A DNA stretch of 64,000 nucleotides from Bacillota bacterium (GTDB lineage: Bacteria > Bacillota_I > Bacilli_A > Erysipelotrichales > Erysipelotrichaceae). The stretch lies in NCBI GenBank assembly GCA_023388535.1, contig JAEWFZ010000024.1, positions 19,921 to 83,920 of the forward strand, written 5' to 3'. Made by a program: the position numbers and the translations under genes. Positions 8,290 to 16,620 of this stretch are shown here, one piece after another (the stretch's first letter is position 1; every line of letters begins with the position of its first letter). The notes under the pieces are model-generated. The model had not been told where the DNA came from, did not search any database, and saw only the letters and a list, made by a program, of their open reading frames with translations.

Positions 8290-9375
8290 ATGAAACGACG
8301 ACTTACTTTACTGTTATTGCTGCTGTTGATTGGTTGTGCTAGCGAGCCAAAACTAGTCGATACACCAATAATCGAAACCAGTGGTGACGAAACCCCAACG
8401 GTAGAAACACCACCCAAGGAAACAAAAACCACCGAACCGATTGTGGTGGTTTTGCCTACGCCGACTACGGAAACGGAGCCCGTTGAAACCGAAACCGATG
8501 AACCGGCTAACGTAGAAAAAGCGTATCTGGGTTCATTAGTCGTCTCAAATGCGAAACTTTCTCCAGCGTTTTCAAAAGATGTCGCTAGTTATCAAGTGAA
8601 TTTTTCGAAGCATCAAAAGAATGTCCAGGTAACCGCGGTTGCTGCGGACTATAATGGTAAAGTTAAAATAAATACAGCTAAACAATTAACGGATAAAAAC
8701 GTTAAAACAACCTATACAATTACCGTTAGTGCTCCAGACAAAGAAAATAAGACCTACAAGGTTGTGGTTGTTGATCCAAGAGAAGTAAGTACACCCAAAC
8801 CACCAAGCAACAGTGGTATAATCCATTTACCGACGCCCAAAGAAGCTACGATAGTCGACGGGATTCTCTTAGTAAACAAGAAACATGGTTTACCAAGTAC
8901 CTATAATCCAGGAGAAAATAAAACGGCTGGGACTCAAATACGGAAATTGATTAGCGATATGCAAGCTGAAGGTTTGAATGTTCGTTCAAAGTATAGCGGA
9001 TTTCGCTCTTTCTCTAGTCAAAAGTCAATCTTTGAGCGATATGTTAAAAAAGATGGTGTCGCTAAAGCTGAAACCTATTCAGCAAGACCGGGTTTCTCAG
9101 AACATCAAACCGGCTTAACTTTTGATTTATTTACAAAAAATGATACCTTTCTAGGTATCAATGGTAGAGATTTAAAAGAAGTCAATTGGTTAAAAGAGAA
9201 TGCCGCAAAATACGGTTTCATCATTCGCTATCCTTTGGGTAAAGAAGGTATAACGGGCTATAAATATGAGCCCTGGCATTTGCGTTATATTGGGCCACGG
9301 GCTCAAGAAATTGCGGATTCGGGTTTAACTTTAGAAGAATTTCTAAATCGGTCCGGTGGCGATTACCAACGATAG
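8290..9375 (+). CDS. D-alanyl-D-alanine carboxypeptidase lipoprotein (VanY), with cadherin-like domain
   Basis: A 361-residue lipoprotein. Residues 1-16 form a signal peptide ending in the lipobox LLIGC, so it is anchored outside the membrane. A Thr/Pro/Glu-rich linker (about 17-75) is followed by a cadherin-like beta-sandwich domain (about 78-160, starting LGSLVVSNAKLSP), a second short linker, and a C-terminal VanY/D-Ala-D-Ala carboxypeptidase domain (about 185-355). In that domain SGFRS, SEHQTGLTFD (zinc-binding His and Asp) and EPWHLRYIG (catalytic region and third ligand) are visible. It probably trims stem peptides of peptidoglycan. It follows mbl with 13 bp between and has no strong ribosome site, so it is likely co-transcribed. 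Confidence 0.9.
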   Translation: MKRRLTLLLLLLLIGCASEPKLVDTPIIETSGDETPTVETPPKETKTTEPIVVVLPTPTTETEPVETETDEPANVEKAYLGSLVVSNAKLSPAFSKDVASYQVNFSKHQKNVQVTAVAADYNGKVKINTAKQLTDKNVKTTYTITVSAPDKENKTYKVVVVDPREVSTPKPPSNSGIIHLPTPKEATIVDGILLVNKKHGLPSTYNPGENKTAGTQIRKLISDMQAEGLNVRSKYSGFRSFSSQKSIFERYVKKDGVAKAETYSARPGFSEHQTGLTFDLFTKNDTFLGINGRDLKEVNWLKENAAKYGFIIRYPLGKEGITGYKYEPWHLRYIGPRAQEIADSGLTLEEFLNRSGGDYQR

Positions 9376-9382
9376 TCAAAGC

Positions 9383-9414
9383 AAAGATCGAAGTCAGCCT
9401 TCGGTCTTTTTTTT
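9383..9414 (+). terminator. terminator of the mbl-vanY operon
   Basis: An 11-bp stem AAAGATCGAAG/CTTCGGTCTTT (9383-9393, 9399-9409, one G-U pair), a 5-nt loop and a run of eight T. It is convergent with the ABC permease gene. Confidence 0.85.
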
Positions 9415-9417
9415 CTA

Positions 9418-12400
9418 CTATTCAATCGATTTCAGAGCTTCGACCATATTGATGCGTTTTAATTCAAAATGCATAATTAAACTGACAAAAAATGAGAAGA
9501 TGAGCGTCAATACCACTGAAATGATATAACTCAACCAATGGATTTCTTTACCAAACATCAAATTATCAATTTCTAAGGTGACCATGATGTAGCGGTGTAG
9601 GAAAAAACCAAGCAATAAACCTAAGGCTGAACCGATAATGGAAAGCCAATTACTTTCTCGATAAACATAGGCGGTAACTTCAAAATCTCTAAATCCCAAG
9701 ACTTTAATTGTGGCTAACTCTCGTTGACGCTCGGTTATATTTACTTTCGACAGATTGTAAAGAACAATGAAAGCGAGTGCCGCTGCCGAAATAACTAACA
9801 CTAAAACCACATAATTGAGACTTTTTAGTTGATCGTTAAACGAGGCAGCGATATGTTTTGTTGAAACAATGGTAACGACCGCCTCATTTTCTAAGATGCT
9901 TTCGTTGATTTGTGTTTCTTGCTCTAGACCTTTTTCGCTATAGTTAATCCAGATGCCGTTGTAATCGGGTTTCATTAAATGTTGACGTTGGTAATACGCA
10001 GGGGTCATATAAATATAATTATTAACATAATTTTCGGTAATCGCGACTATTTCTCCTTGATATTGGCGTTTATCAACATCTTCATAGTATAAAGTATCGC
10101 CAACCTTTAGCTTTAAGGTATCCGCCAACTTTTCGTTGAGTATCAGACCATCGTCATTAAGAGTAATGGCGGTTTTACTGACTCGATCACGCAGGACAAT
10201 GAAGTTTTCTAAACCGGATAAAGATTCAGGGACGATTAATGTAGCATCATATAGTCGATCGGAATTAGGTTGATGAACTTTCATTGATTTGGACAAACTG
10301 ACTTTGTAGGCGGCTATTTCACTTTGATCACGCAGGATATCTTCGGCTTTACGCTCTTCAGCAGGTCGTTTATCATCCAAAATGACAAAGCCATCATAGA
10401 CGAAAAGATTGTTGAATTGATTACTTGCGATGACATCGACACTGTTTTTAATGCCGAATCCAGTTAACACTAAAGCGGTACATCCGGCGATGCCGATGAC
10501 AGTCATCCAAAAGCGTTTCTTATATAAGAATAGATTTCTAAAAGTAACTTTGTGTGAAAAAGAAATGCGTTTCCATAAAAAAGTCAGCCGTTCTAAGAAG
10601 ATGCGCTTACCAGCTGCTGGCGATTTTGGTTGCATCAATTGCGCCGGCACCTTACCATAAATTTCCGTAAAGATGGCGGCAAGCGCGGCTCCTATCGCCG
10701 CAACTAAAGCAAATCCAATAGACAATAAACCAAAGAACCAATTAAACTCTAAGACCAAATAAGGCATATTGTACATCAGTCGATAGGCATTAATAATGAC
10801 ACTCGGAAACAAAGTAAAACCAATCGCTAGACCTAATAGTGAACCAATAATCGAAGCAGAAAACGCATAGAGAATGAACTTGCTAGCTAACGCATTATTT
10901 TGATAACCGAGGGCTTTTAAGGTACCCATTTGGGTTCGTTCTTCTTCGACCATGCGGGTTATATTGGTTAACGTTACCAAGGCTGCAACTAAAAAGAAGA
11001 AAGCCGGAAAGACCAAGGCTACTTGACCAATTTTATCAGCATTATCAAACCATGAAGTATAGTCCGGATTATTATCTCTATTGTAGATGAACCAATTTTC
11101 AGGGATATCGGCAATCTTTCGTTCGGCTTTTAACAGTTCATCATCGGCTTCTTGTAATTTTCTTAGAATATCGGCTTTTTCAGACTCGAACTTGGCCTTT
11201 CCTTCTTCGAATTCCAGTTTAGCGTTCTCTAATTCTATTTTGCCTTCCGCTATTTTTTCTTCTAATTCTCTTTGACCTTCATCCAGTTCAAACGCCGCTT
11301 GATTGAGTTTAGCTTCGCTGTCATCGAGTTTTTTCTTGGAGTTGTCAAGTTGTCTTTTTCCTTGATCGAGTTCTTTTTTCCCAGCATCCAGTTTTGCTTT
11401 ACCAGCCTTATACTGTTTCAAGCCTTCTTGATATTCTTTTTCACCTTCTTGATATTGTTTTAGACCCGCCTCGTATTGCTTCAAACCCTCATCGTATTGG
11501 GCTTTAGAGGTATTATAAGTAGTCTTTAATTGACCGATGGTACGATCGACGAATTGTTTGATCAGGACTGAGATACCAGGAGTCTCATAGGGTAAATAGG
11601 TTTCAATATAGTCGGCTGTTTCTGGCGAATAGACGCGAATGCTGTCGACAATTTCTCGGTATTGTTCTTCAGTGAGTTGTGGGGTTTCAGGAATTCTTGA
11701 AAGAATCGTATCCAACGCATCGATGGCTTGTTTTAACATATCTAATTGTTGTTTAGACGAATCTAAGGTAGCTTTTGATTGTTCTAAAAGTTGTTTGGTT
11801 GAGTCCAATTGCATGCGTGCGGAATCCAATTGCATTTTTGAGGAATCCAAAGCAAATTTTGCGGACTCGTATTCATTATAGGATTTTGACCATTTAAGAT
11901 ATCCGGCATTATATTTTAATCGACCATCCAATAATTGGCTGCGGCCATTGGCTACATCTCTACGACCATCCGCAATTTTTTTACGGCCTTGAGCTTCTTC
12001 GCGAGCCAACGTTAATTCACCCTCAGAGATATCGAGTTCGGCTTGTTCAAGCTTTTGTTGCGCCTCTAAAAGTTCTTCGTTGGCTTTGTCTTTGTTTCTT
12101 TGAAGTTCATTTCTATTATCTTCTAGCGTCTTGCGTAAGGCGGCGGTTTCTTTAAGCATGAAATCAGAACCGATTGACTCTAATTCACTTTTTACCGCTT
12201 CGACCCGATCTTTATAATCTTGACTGGTTGGTACTAGTTGTTTGGTATCCTTAACGCGAATAAAAAGTTCACTAGGTTTTGTATACGCCCAATCTTCTTT
12301 TAGGATATAAGCTACTAATTGAACTTTTCCAGAACCGACATTGGTTTGTTCTTTTTCGTAGGAAACATAGAGCGGTGACTCAAATCTTCCGACGACGGTA

Positions 12401-12912
12401 AATTCATTGGTTTTTAGAATATCGTTTAATTCGAGATCTTCGGGCGCGTCAAATTTAACCGTAGCCCCAATGGAAAAACTAACGCCATTATATTTTTCGT
12501 TAGAAACCACGATTTCTTTAGAGTTTTCAGGTAATCGACCTTCCACTAAATATAGTTGATTTAAACCATTTTTCTGACTAGCATCCATTGAGAAAACTCT
12601 CGTAACTAGACGAGTATCGTTGTCCACAACAAAAATATCCTGACGGAAGACTTGTTCGATGTATTCTATATTCTCGATGGTATTTACTTTTTTTAATTCT
12701 TCTTCTTTATAGCCCAAAGGATTCATCGATCGTAAATCCATTAAATTATGCTGATTATAATACTTGGTCGCACTGAGTACCATGTCGTTTTTGGTGGCGC
12801 TGATGCCAGCAAAAAAACCTACTCCTAAGGCAATAATCGCGACAATGGAGATAAACCTAGACAGATTATTTTTTAACGCTCTAAGAAATTCTTTGAAGAG
12901 AATTCGATTCAT
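9418..12912 (-). CDS. FtsX/MacB-family ABC transporter permease with long coiled coil
   Basis: A giant permease of about 1164 residues. One membrane span lies near the N-terminus (about 20-42) before a MacB-type extracellular domain. From about residue 257 to 600 there is an extracytoplasmic region rich in Lys, Glu and Gln with heptad-like units of the form Q-Y-x-x-G-L-K and K-x-L-D-x-G, predicted to form long helical hairpins. Two FtsX modules with spans follow (about 625-780 and 1025-1160), each ending in the family segment K-x-L-G-x-x (TLKALGY, TIKVLGF). The start ATG 12912 overlaps the ATPase stop (TAATG); an in-frame GTG at 12918 is better spaced from GGAG and cannot be excluded. The partner ATPase is immediately upstream. 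Substrate unknown; export or mechanotransmission at the envelope is inferred from the family. Confidence 0.88.
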   Translation of the reverse strand: MNRILFKEFLRALKNNLSRFISIVAIIALGVGFFAGISATKNDMVLSATKYYNQHNLMDLRSMNPLGYKEEELKKVNTIENIEYIEQVFRQDIFVVDNDTRLVTRVFSMDASQKNGLNQLYLVEGRLPENSKEIVVSNEKYNGVSFSIGATVKFDAPEDLELNDILKTNEFTVVGRFESPLYVSYEKEQTNVGSGKVQLVAYILKEDWAYTKPSELFIRVKDTKQLVPTSQDYKDRVEAVKSELESIGSDFMLKETAALRKTLEDNRNELQRNKDKANEELLEAQQKLEQAELDISEGELTLAREEAQGRKKIADGRRDVANGRSQLLDGRLKYNAGYLKWSKSYNEYESAKFALDSSKMQLDSARMQLDSTKQLLEQSKATLDSSKQQLDMLKQAIDALDTILSRIPETPQLTEEQYREIVDSIRVYSPETADYIETYLPYETPGISVLIKQFVDRTIGQLKTTYNTSKAQYDEGLKQYEAGLKQYQEGEKEYQEGLKQYKAGKAKLDAGKKELDQGKRQLDNSKKKLDDSEAKLNQAAFELDEGQRELEEKIAEGKIELENAKLEFEEGKAKFESEKADILRKLQEADDELLKAERKIADIPENWFIYNRDNNPDYTSWFDNADKIGQVALVFPAFFFLVAALVTLTNITRMVEEERTQMGTLKALGYQNNALASKFILYAFSASIIGSLLGLAIGFTLFPSVIINAYRLMYNMPYLVLEFNWFFGLLSIGFALVAAIGAALAAIFTEIYGKVPAQLMQPKSPAAGKRIFLERLTFLWKRISFSHKVTFRNLFLYKKRFWMTVIGIAGCTALVLTGFGIKNSVDVIASNQFNNLFVYDGFVILDDKRPAEERKAEDILRDQSEIAAYKVSLSKSMKVHQPNSDRLYDATLIVPESLSGLENFIVLRDRVSKTAITLNDDGLILNEKLADTLKLKVGDTLYYEDVDKRQYQGEIVAITENYVNNYIYMTPAYYQRQHLMKPDYNGIWINYSEKGLEQETQINESILENEAVVTIVSTKHIAASFNDQLKSLNYVVLVLVISAAALAFIVLYNLSKVNITERQRELATIKVLGFRDFEVTAYVYRESNWLSIIGSALGLLLGFFLHRYIMVTLEIDNLMFGKEIHWLSYIISVVLTLIFSFFVSLIMHFELKRINMVEALKSIE

Positions 12913-13613
12913 TACCACTCAATCTCCGATACTGGAACCGGCTCTGGGTTGGTATAATTTTCTACAATTTTACCACTTTGCATGCGGATGACGCGATCGG
13001 CCATTTTTACTAAAGCACTGTTGTGAGTAACGATGACCACCGTCATTCCGTTTTCACGGGACATTTCCTGCAAAAGTGAGAGGATGGCTTTACCGGTTTC
13101 ATAATCGAGTGCACCGGTTGGCTCATCACAAAGTAATAGTTTAGGATTTTTAGCCAGAGCTCGAGCAATAGCCACCCGTTGCTGTTCGCCACCAGATAGC
13201 TGGGAAGGGAAGTTTTTCATCCTTTCTTCTAGCCCAACCAGAGCCAGTGCTTGACTTGGGTTTAATGGGTTTTTAGAAATTTCGGTAGCTAATTCCACAT
13301 TTTCAATGGCCGTTAAGTTTTGTACTAGATTGTAAAACTGAAAAACAAAGCCAATATCATGACGACGATAGTCGATTAATTGCTTGGAAGTATAATTAGA
13401 AATTTCGGCATCGGCGACGAAAACTTGACCAGAGGTAGCAGAGTCCATACCGCCCAGGATATTGAGGACGGTTGTTTTTCCTGCCCCTGAGGCTCCAACA
13501 ATAATGCAGACTTCGCCTTTTTCCACTTCAAAAGAAATACCATCCACAGCGATGATTTCTACTTCTCCCATGGTGTATTTTTTGTGAACATTGTTTAAAC
13601 GAATTACACTCAT
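12912..13613 (-). CDS. ABC transporter ATP-binding protein, LolD/MacB type
   Basis: A 233-residue ATPase with all canonical motifs: Walker [10 protein letters not shown] near residue 37, the Q-loop FVFQFYNLV, the signature [14 protein letters not shown] near 140, Walker [13 protein letters not shown] and the H-loop VTHN. The EPTGALD sequence is typical of the LolD/MacB/FtsE class that drives mechanical movements in FtsX-like permeases. It is coupled to the permease gene by overlapping stop and start. Upstream (13614-13780) there is a short inverted repeat that could be an operator. Its partner indicates export or envelope work, not import; no substrate-binding protein is nearby. Confidence 0.93.
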   Translation of the reverse strand: MSVIRLNNVHKKYTMGEVEIIAVDGISFEVEKGEVCIIVGASGAGKTTVLNILGGMDSATSGQVFVADAEISNYTSKQLIDYRRHDIGFVFQFYNLVQNLTAIENVELATEISKNPLNPSQALALVGLEERMKNFPSQLSGGEQQRVAIARALAKNPKLLLCDEPTGALDYETGKAILSLLQEMSRENGMTVVIVTHNSALVKMADRVIRMQSGKIVENYTNPEPVPVSEIEW

Positions 13614-13631
13614 ATTTATTCCCCATTATTA

Positions 13632-13644
13632 TTGTAGATTACAA
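13632..13644. promoter_or_regulatory. short dyad upstream of the ABC operon, possible operator
   Basis: TTGTA-GAT-TACAA is a perfect 5-bp-arm inverted repeat 19 bp upstream of the ATPase start codon. On the minus strand it includes a -10-like TACAAT. A regulator-binding site is inferred only from symmetry and position. Confidence 0.3.
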
Positions 13645-13805
13645 CACTTTAATCGTTTTGTTGGTTTAGTAACTCTATTTTAGCATATGTTAAGGATTAG
13701 AGAATTTTATTTTATCTTCAAAGAGCAAATTGCTTGCTAGTTTAGTTAGACAATGCTAACATTTGTTTGCAGTAGGAACTGATATTGCAGAAAGTGAGGA
13801 ACGTA

Positions 13806-14231
13806 ATGAAAAATATTGCTGTAGTATATTGGAGTCAAACCGGAAATACCGAGGCAATGGCTAACTATCTTGTGGATGGTTTACAAAACGCTGGGGCTAC
13901 GGTTAGTCTCTTTAATGTCAATGAGTTTGTCATCGATCAAGTCGACAGTTTTGATGCTATCGCTTTTGGTTGTCCTGCCATGGGCGCTGAAGTCTTAGAA
14001 GAAATGGAATTTCAATCAATGTGGGATGAAGTTTCTAACTTAATTGCCGACAAAAAAATCGCCTTGTTTGGATCATATGATTGGGGCGATGGTGAGTGGA
14101 TGCGTAACTGGGCTCAAGACGCTTTAGATAAAGGCGCCATTCTAGTAGCTGAACCAGTAATTGCTAATTTAACCCCAGAAGCTGAAGCTATCGAACAATT
14201 GCTTGCACTAGCGGAAGCCTTAGTTAACTAA
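13806..14231 (+). CDS. flavodoxin
   Basis: A 141-residue short-chain flavodoxin, an FMN-binding electron carrier. The phosphate-binding loop SQTGNTE is at residues 10-16 and the FMN-ring loops are around FGCPAMG and FGSYDWGDGEWM. ATG 13806 is chosen because AGTGAGGA lies just upstream; the frame extends back to a TTG at 13785, which would add only a poor N-terminal tail. It is a single gene bounded by a divergent ABC operon and a terminator. In flavodoxin-using Bacillota it replaces ferredoxin under low iron or feeds reductases; the partner here is unknown. Confidence 0.9.
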   Translation: MKNIAVVYWSQTGNTEAMANYLVDGLQNAGATVSLFNVNEFVIDQVDSFDAIAFGCPAMGAEVLEEMEFQSMWDEVSNLIADKKIALFGSYDWGDGEWMRNWAQDALDKGAILVAEPVIANLTPEAEAIEQLLALAEALVN

Positions 14232-14234
14232 AAC

Positions 14235-14261
14235 AATACCTCCATGCCGGGAGGTATTTTT
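14235..14261 (+). terminator. terminator of flavodoxin gene
   Basis: A 9-bp stem AATACCTCC/GGAGGTATT (14235-14243, 14250-14258), a loop of six, then a T tract. The tract runs into the amylase promoter. Confidence 0.8.
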
Positions 14262-14269
14262 GTTATACT
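14261..14269 (+). promoter_or_regulatory. extended -10 promoter for alpha-amylase
   Basis: TGTTATACT, a TGn extension plus a five-of-six -10, is located 24 bp before ATG 14294, with GAGGGGG as ribosome site between. Confidence 0.5.
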
Positions 14270-14293
14270 TTTGCTATAGAGGGGGATTTTTTT

Positions 14294-15754
14294 ATGAAGA
14301 ATGGCGTTATGTTACAAGGATTTGAATGGTATGTGAATGCTGATGGTGGTTTTTATCAATGGATGACATCACAAATTGAGCATTATGCTCAATTGGGAAT
14401 TACCGCTATTTGGTTACCACCATTCTCAAAAGCGACATCGCCTTTTGATGTCGGCTATGGAGTCTATGATTTGTTTGATCTCGGAGAATTTGACCAGAAA
14501 GGTGAAGTTCGAACCAAATATGGAACTAAAGAACAATTACTGAAATTAATTGAAACTTGCCATCACTTTAATATCTCAGTCTATGCCGATATAGTTTTAA
14601 ATCACAAAGCCGGAGCGGATTATTCAGAAGTTTTTAAAGTAGTAAAAGTCAATCCCGACAATCGCTTAGAGGAAATTAGTGAGCCTTATGATATTGAAGG
14701 ATTTACTGGTTTTAACTTTCCTGGTCGTCAGGGAAAATACTCTTCCTTTGTGTGGAACTTTAATCATTTTACTGGGGTGGATTACGATCATCGAAGCGGT
14801 GAGAACGCTATTTATAAAATCCTTGGAGACAATAAGGACTGGTCGGATGACGTTTCCTATGAAAAAGGGAATTTTGATTATTTGATGTTTGCGGATATCG
14901 ATACTTCCCATCCGGATGTTGTTGGCGAACTTTTGTATTATTCCGATTGGTTAGTTAACGAAACCGGGGTCGATGGCTATCGCTTGGATGCGATGCGTCA
15001 TATTAACGCCAAGTTCATGCGAGATTTTGTAGTCCATACGTATCAAAACCAAAAGGATGATTTTTATATTTTTGGCGAATACTGGAGCTCGGATTTGGAA
15101 AAGAATCGAAACTTTATCGAACAAACCGATCATGAAATCGATTTATTGGATGTTGGTTTACATTTTAATTTTCATCACGCGAGTTTAGAAAATGAACATT
15201 TTGATTTACGACAAATCTTTGATAATACAATCCTCTCTATGAATCCCGATAAGGCGGTAACCTTTGTTGATAATCATGATTCCCAACCCGATCAAGCTTT
15301 GAGTTCTTGGGTTGAAGATTGGTTTAAACCACTGGCTTATGGTCTTATTCTATTGAGAAAAGATGGTTATCCTTGTATCTTTTTTGGCGATTACTATGGC
15401 ATCGGTGGGGAGCATCCGATTGCCGGCAAAGGGGACATGATTGATAAAATGATGCTTTGTCGTCGCAGCTTTGCGTATGGGGATCAGGATGATTATTTTA
15501 ACCATCCTAATCTAATTGGCTGGGTTCGTCATGGCGATCAAGAACATCCATACGCCAGCGCAACCCTGATTTCTAATCATGAAGAAAGCACTCTTCCAAT
15601 GTTTGTGGGAACGCAGTATGCTGGAAAAGAGTTTTCCGATTATCTAGGTAATCATTACGATAAGGTTTATATTAACGAAGATGGATTTGGTGATTTTAAA
15701 GTCCATGGTCGTAATATTTCTTGTTGGGTTTTAGATGATACCGTAGTTGAATAG
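14294..15754 (+). CDS. cytoplasmic alpha-amylase, GH13
   Basis: A 486-residue glycoside hydrolase of the GH13 (probably subfamily 5) type that cuts alpha-1,4 glucan internally. The catalytic residues are D232 (GYRLDAM), E262 (FGEYW) and D329 (VDNHDSQ), with the conserved region I ADIVLNHK near residue 101. There is no signal peptide, so it acts on intracellular glycogen-like or imported maltodextrin. The N-terminus begins GVMLQGFEWY, typical of the liquefying amylase group, and the length equals E. coli AmyA and Bacillus enzymes minus signal. No other glycogen or maltose genes are in the window. It has its own promoter and terminator. Confidence 0.95.
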   Translation: MKNGVMLQGFEWYVNADGGFYQWMTSQIEHYAQLGITAIWLPPFSKATSPFDVGYGVYDLFDLGEFDQKGEVRTKYGTKEQLLKLIETCHHFNISVYADIVLNHKAGADYSEVFKVVKVNPDNRLEEISEPYDIEGFTGFNFPGRQGKYSSFVWNFNHFTGVDYDHRSGENAIYKILGDNKDWSDDVSYEKGNFDYLMFADIDTSHPDVVGELLYYSDWLVNETGVDGYRLDAMRHINAKFMRDFVVHTYQNQKDDFYIFGEYWSSDLEKNRNFIEQTDHEIDLLDVGLHFNFHHASLENEHFDLRQIFDNTILSMNPDKAVTFVDNHDSQPDQALSSWVEDWFKPLAYGLILLRKDGYPCIFFGDYYGIGGEHPIAGKGDMIDKMMLCRRSFAYGDQDDYFNHPNLIGWVRHGDQEHPYASATLISNHEESTLPMFVGTQYAGKEFSDYLGNHYDKVYINEDGFGDFKVHGRNISCWVLDDTVVE

Positions 15755-15770
15755 GGATTATAAAAAGAAA

Positions 15771-15808
15771 AGTCTCCGTTGGTTATTTCCAACAGAGACT
15801 CTTTTTTT
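15771..15808. terminator. terminator between amylase and LEA-like gene
   Basis: A 12-bp stem AGTCTCCGTTGG/CCAACAGAGACT (15771-15782, 15789-15800, one C-A mismatch) with loop TTATTT, then a T7 run; an A-rich flank on the other side allows use on both strands. Confidence 0.85.
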
Positions 15809-15825
15809 GTGTGTGAAGGTAAATA

Positions 15826-16443
15826 CTATTCGATGTTTTCTTTCACTTCTTCGACTTTGTCTTCAACCGCATCTTTAGCTTCATGATAGCGATCGACGGC
15901 TTCATCTTTAGCATCTTCAGCTGCGTGTTTGGCGTCTTCGACCACATCTTTAGCTTCATGATAGCGATCGACAGCTTCGTCTTTAACATCTTCAGCTACA
16001 TCTTTAGCGTCTTCGACTTTGTCTTCAACCGCATGCTTGACGTCATCGACTTTGTCTTCGACCACATCTTTGGCTTCATGATAGCGATCAACGACTTCGC
16101 CTACTTTTTCGTCAACATCGGTTTTATCTTTAACTTCTTCAACCTTGTCTTCGACTTTGTCTTTAGCGTCGCCGACTTTTTCTTTTAGGCCATCCCAAGC
16201 TTTTCCTGCTTTTTCACCTAAGTCTTTAGCGCCATCAACTACTTTTTCAGTGACATCTTTGGTCACATCCTTGGTTTTTTCCCAAGCTTTTCCGGCTTTT
16301 TCATCTAGGTCTGTTTTATCTTTTATTTCTTCAACTTTGTCTTTGGTTCCTTCCCAAACTTCACCGGCTTTTTCACCGACATCTTTGGAAACGCCTTTTA
16401 CTTTGTCAACTAGACCACCTAGTGTTTTTTTAAGATCAATCAT
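15826..16443 (-). CDS. LEA-like / YtxH-CsbD-like repetitive helical protein
   Basis: A 205-residue protein made almost only of Lys, Glu, Asp, Ala and Val, with no Cys and no signal peptide. It contains repeated units: VDRYHEAKD at about 118, 158 and 183; KDKTD(L/V)DEK near 41 and 105; and EKAG units near 24, 48 and 77. The composition and 11-residue-like periodicity are those of LEA/apolipophorin-like amphipathic helices that protect membranes and proteins during drying, cold or osmotic stress; the role here is inferred. The start ATG has AAAGGAGG. A consensus promoter with a dyad over its -35 lies upstream. A long open frame on the opposite strand of this gene is a by-product of the biased codons. 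Confidence 0.8.
   Translation of the reverse strand: MIDLKKTLGGLVDKVKGVSKDVGEKAGEVWEGTKDKVEEIKDKTDLDEKAGKAWEKTKDVTKDVTEKVVDGAKDLGEKAGKAWDGLKEKVGDAKDKVEDKVEEVKDKTDVDEKVGEVVDRYHEAKDVVEDKVDDVKHAVEDKVEDAKDVAEDVKDEAVDRYHEAKDVVEDAKHAAEDAKDEAVDRYHEAKDAVEDKVEEVKENIE
15876..16100 (-). repeat. internal direct repeats in LEA-like gene
   Basis: The segment encoding VDRYHEAKD occurs three times (near 15873-15897, 15948-15972 and 16068-16092), with further partial copies of the flanking VEDKVED units. Unequal spacing (75 and 120 bp) suggests expansion by slippage or unequal recombination. Confidence 0.75.
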
Positions 16444-16468
16444 AATAATCCTCCTTTTTATTAATTAA

Positions 16469-16506
16469 ATTATATCTATAAAAGGTCGCTTTTTCAATGA
16501 AAGCGA
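16469..16506 (-). promoter_or_regulatory. promoter of LEA-like gene with dyad over the -35
   Basis: On the minus strand: -35 TTGAAA (16492-16497), exactly 17 bp, -10 TATAAT (16469-16474). A dyad TCGCTTT/AAAGCGA (16486-16492 and 16500-16506) brackets the -35 hexamer, as a repressor operator would. Confidence 0.65.
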
Positions 16507-16620
16507 TTTCTTTTTACATAATTAAATAAATAGGATTTGTTAAGCTCAAAGAAAAACCAATTAATTTTAGGAATTCTCACCTTCATCGCATATTAAAAAG
16601 TAGGAAAGTGAGGAAACAAC

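Noticed and set aside
11087..11463. Plus-strand open frames opposite the coiled-coil part of the ABC permease
   Set aside because: Shadows of the biased codons in the coiled coil; low-complexity Ser/Phe sequences with no start signals.
15876..16100. Repeats in the LEA-like gene as a mobile or CRISPR-like repeat
   Set aside because: The repeats are in frame, imperfect, and encode helical protein units.
15883..16188. A 101-residue plus-strand open frame opposite the LEA-like gene, rich in Phe/Ile/Asp
   Set aside because: It is the antisense of a repetitive GAC/GAA/AAA-rich gene; no ribosome site, and composition follows from the other strand.
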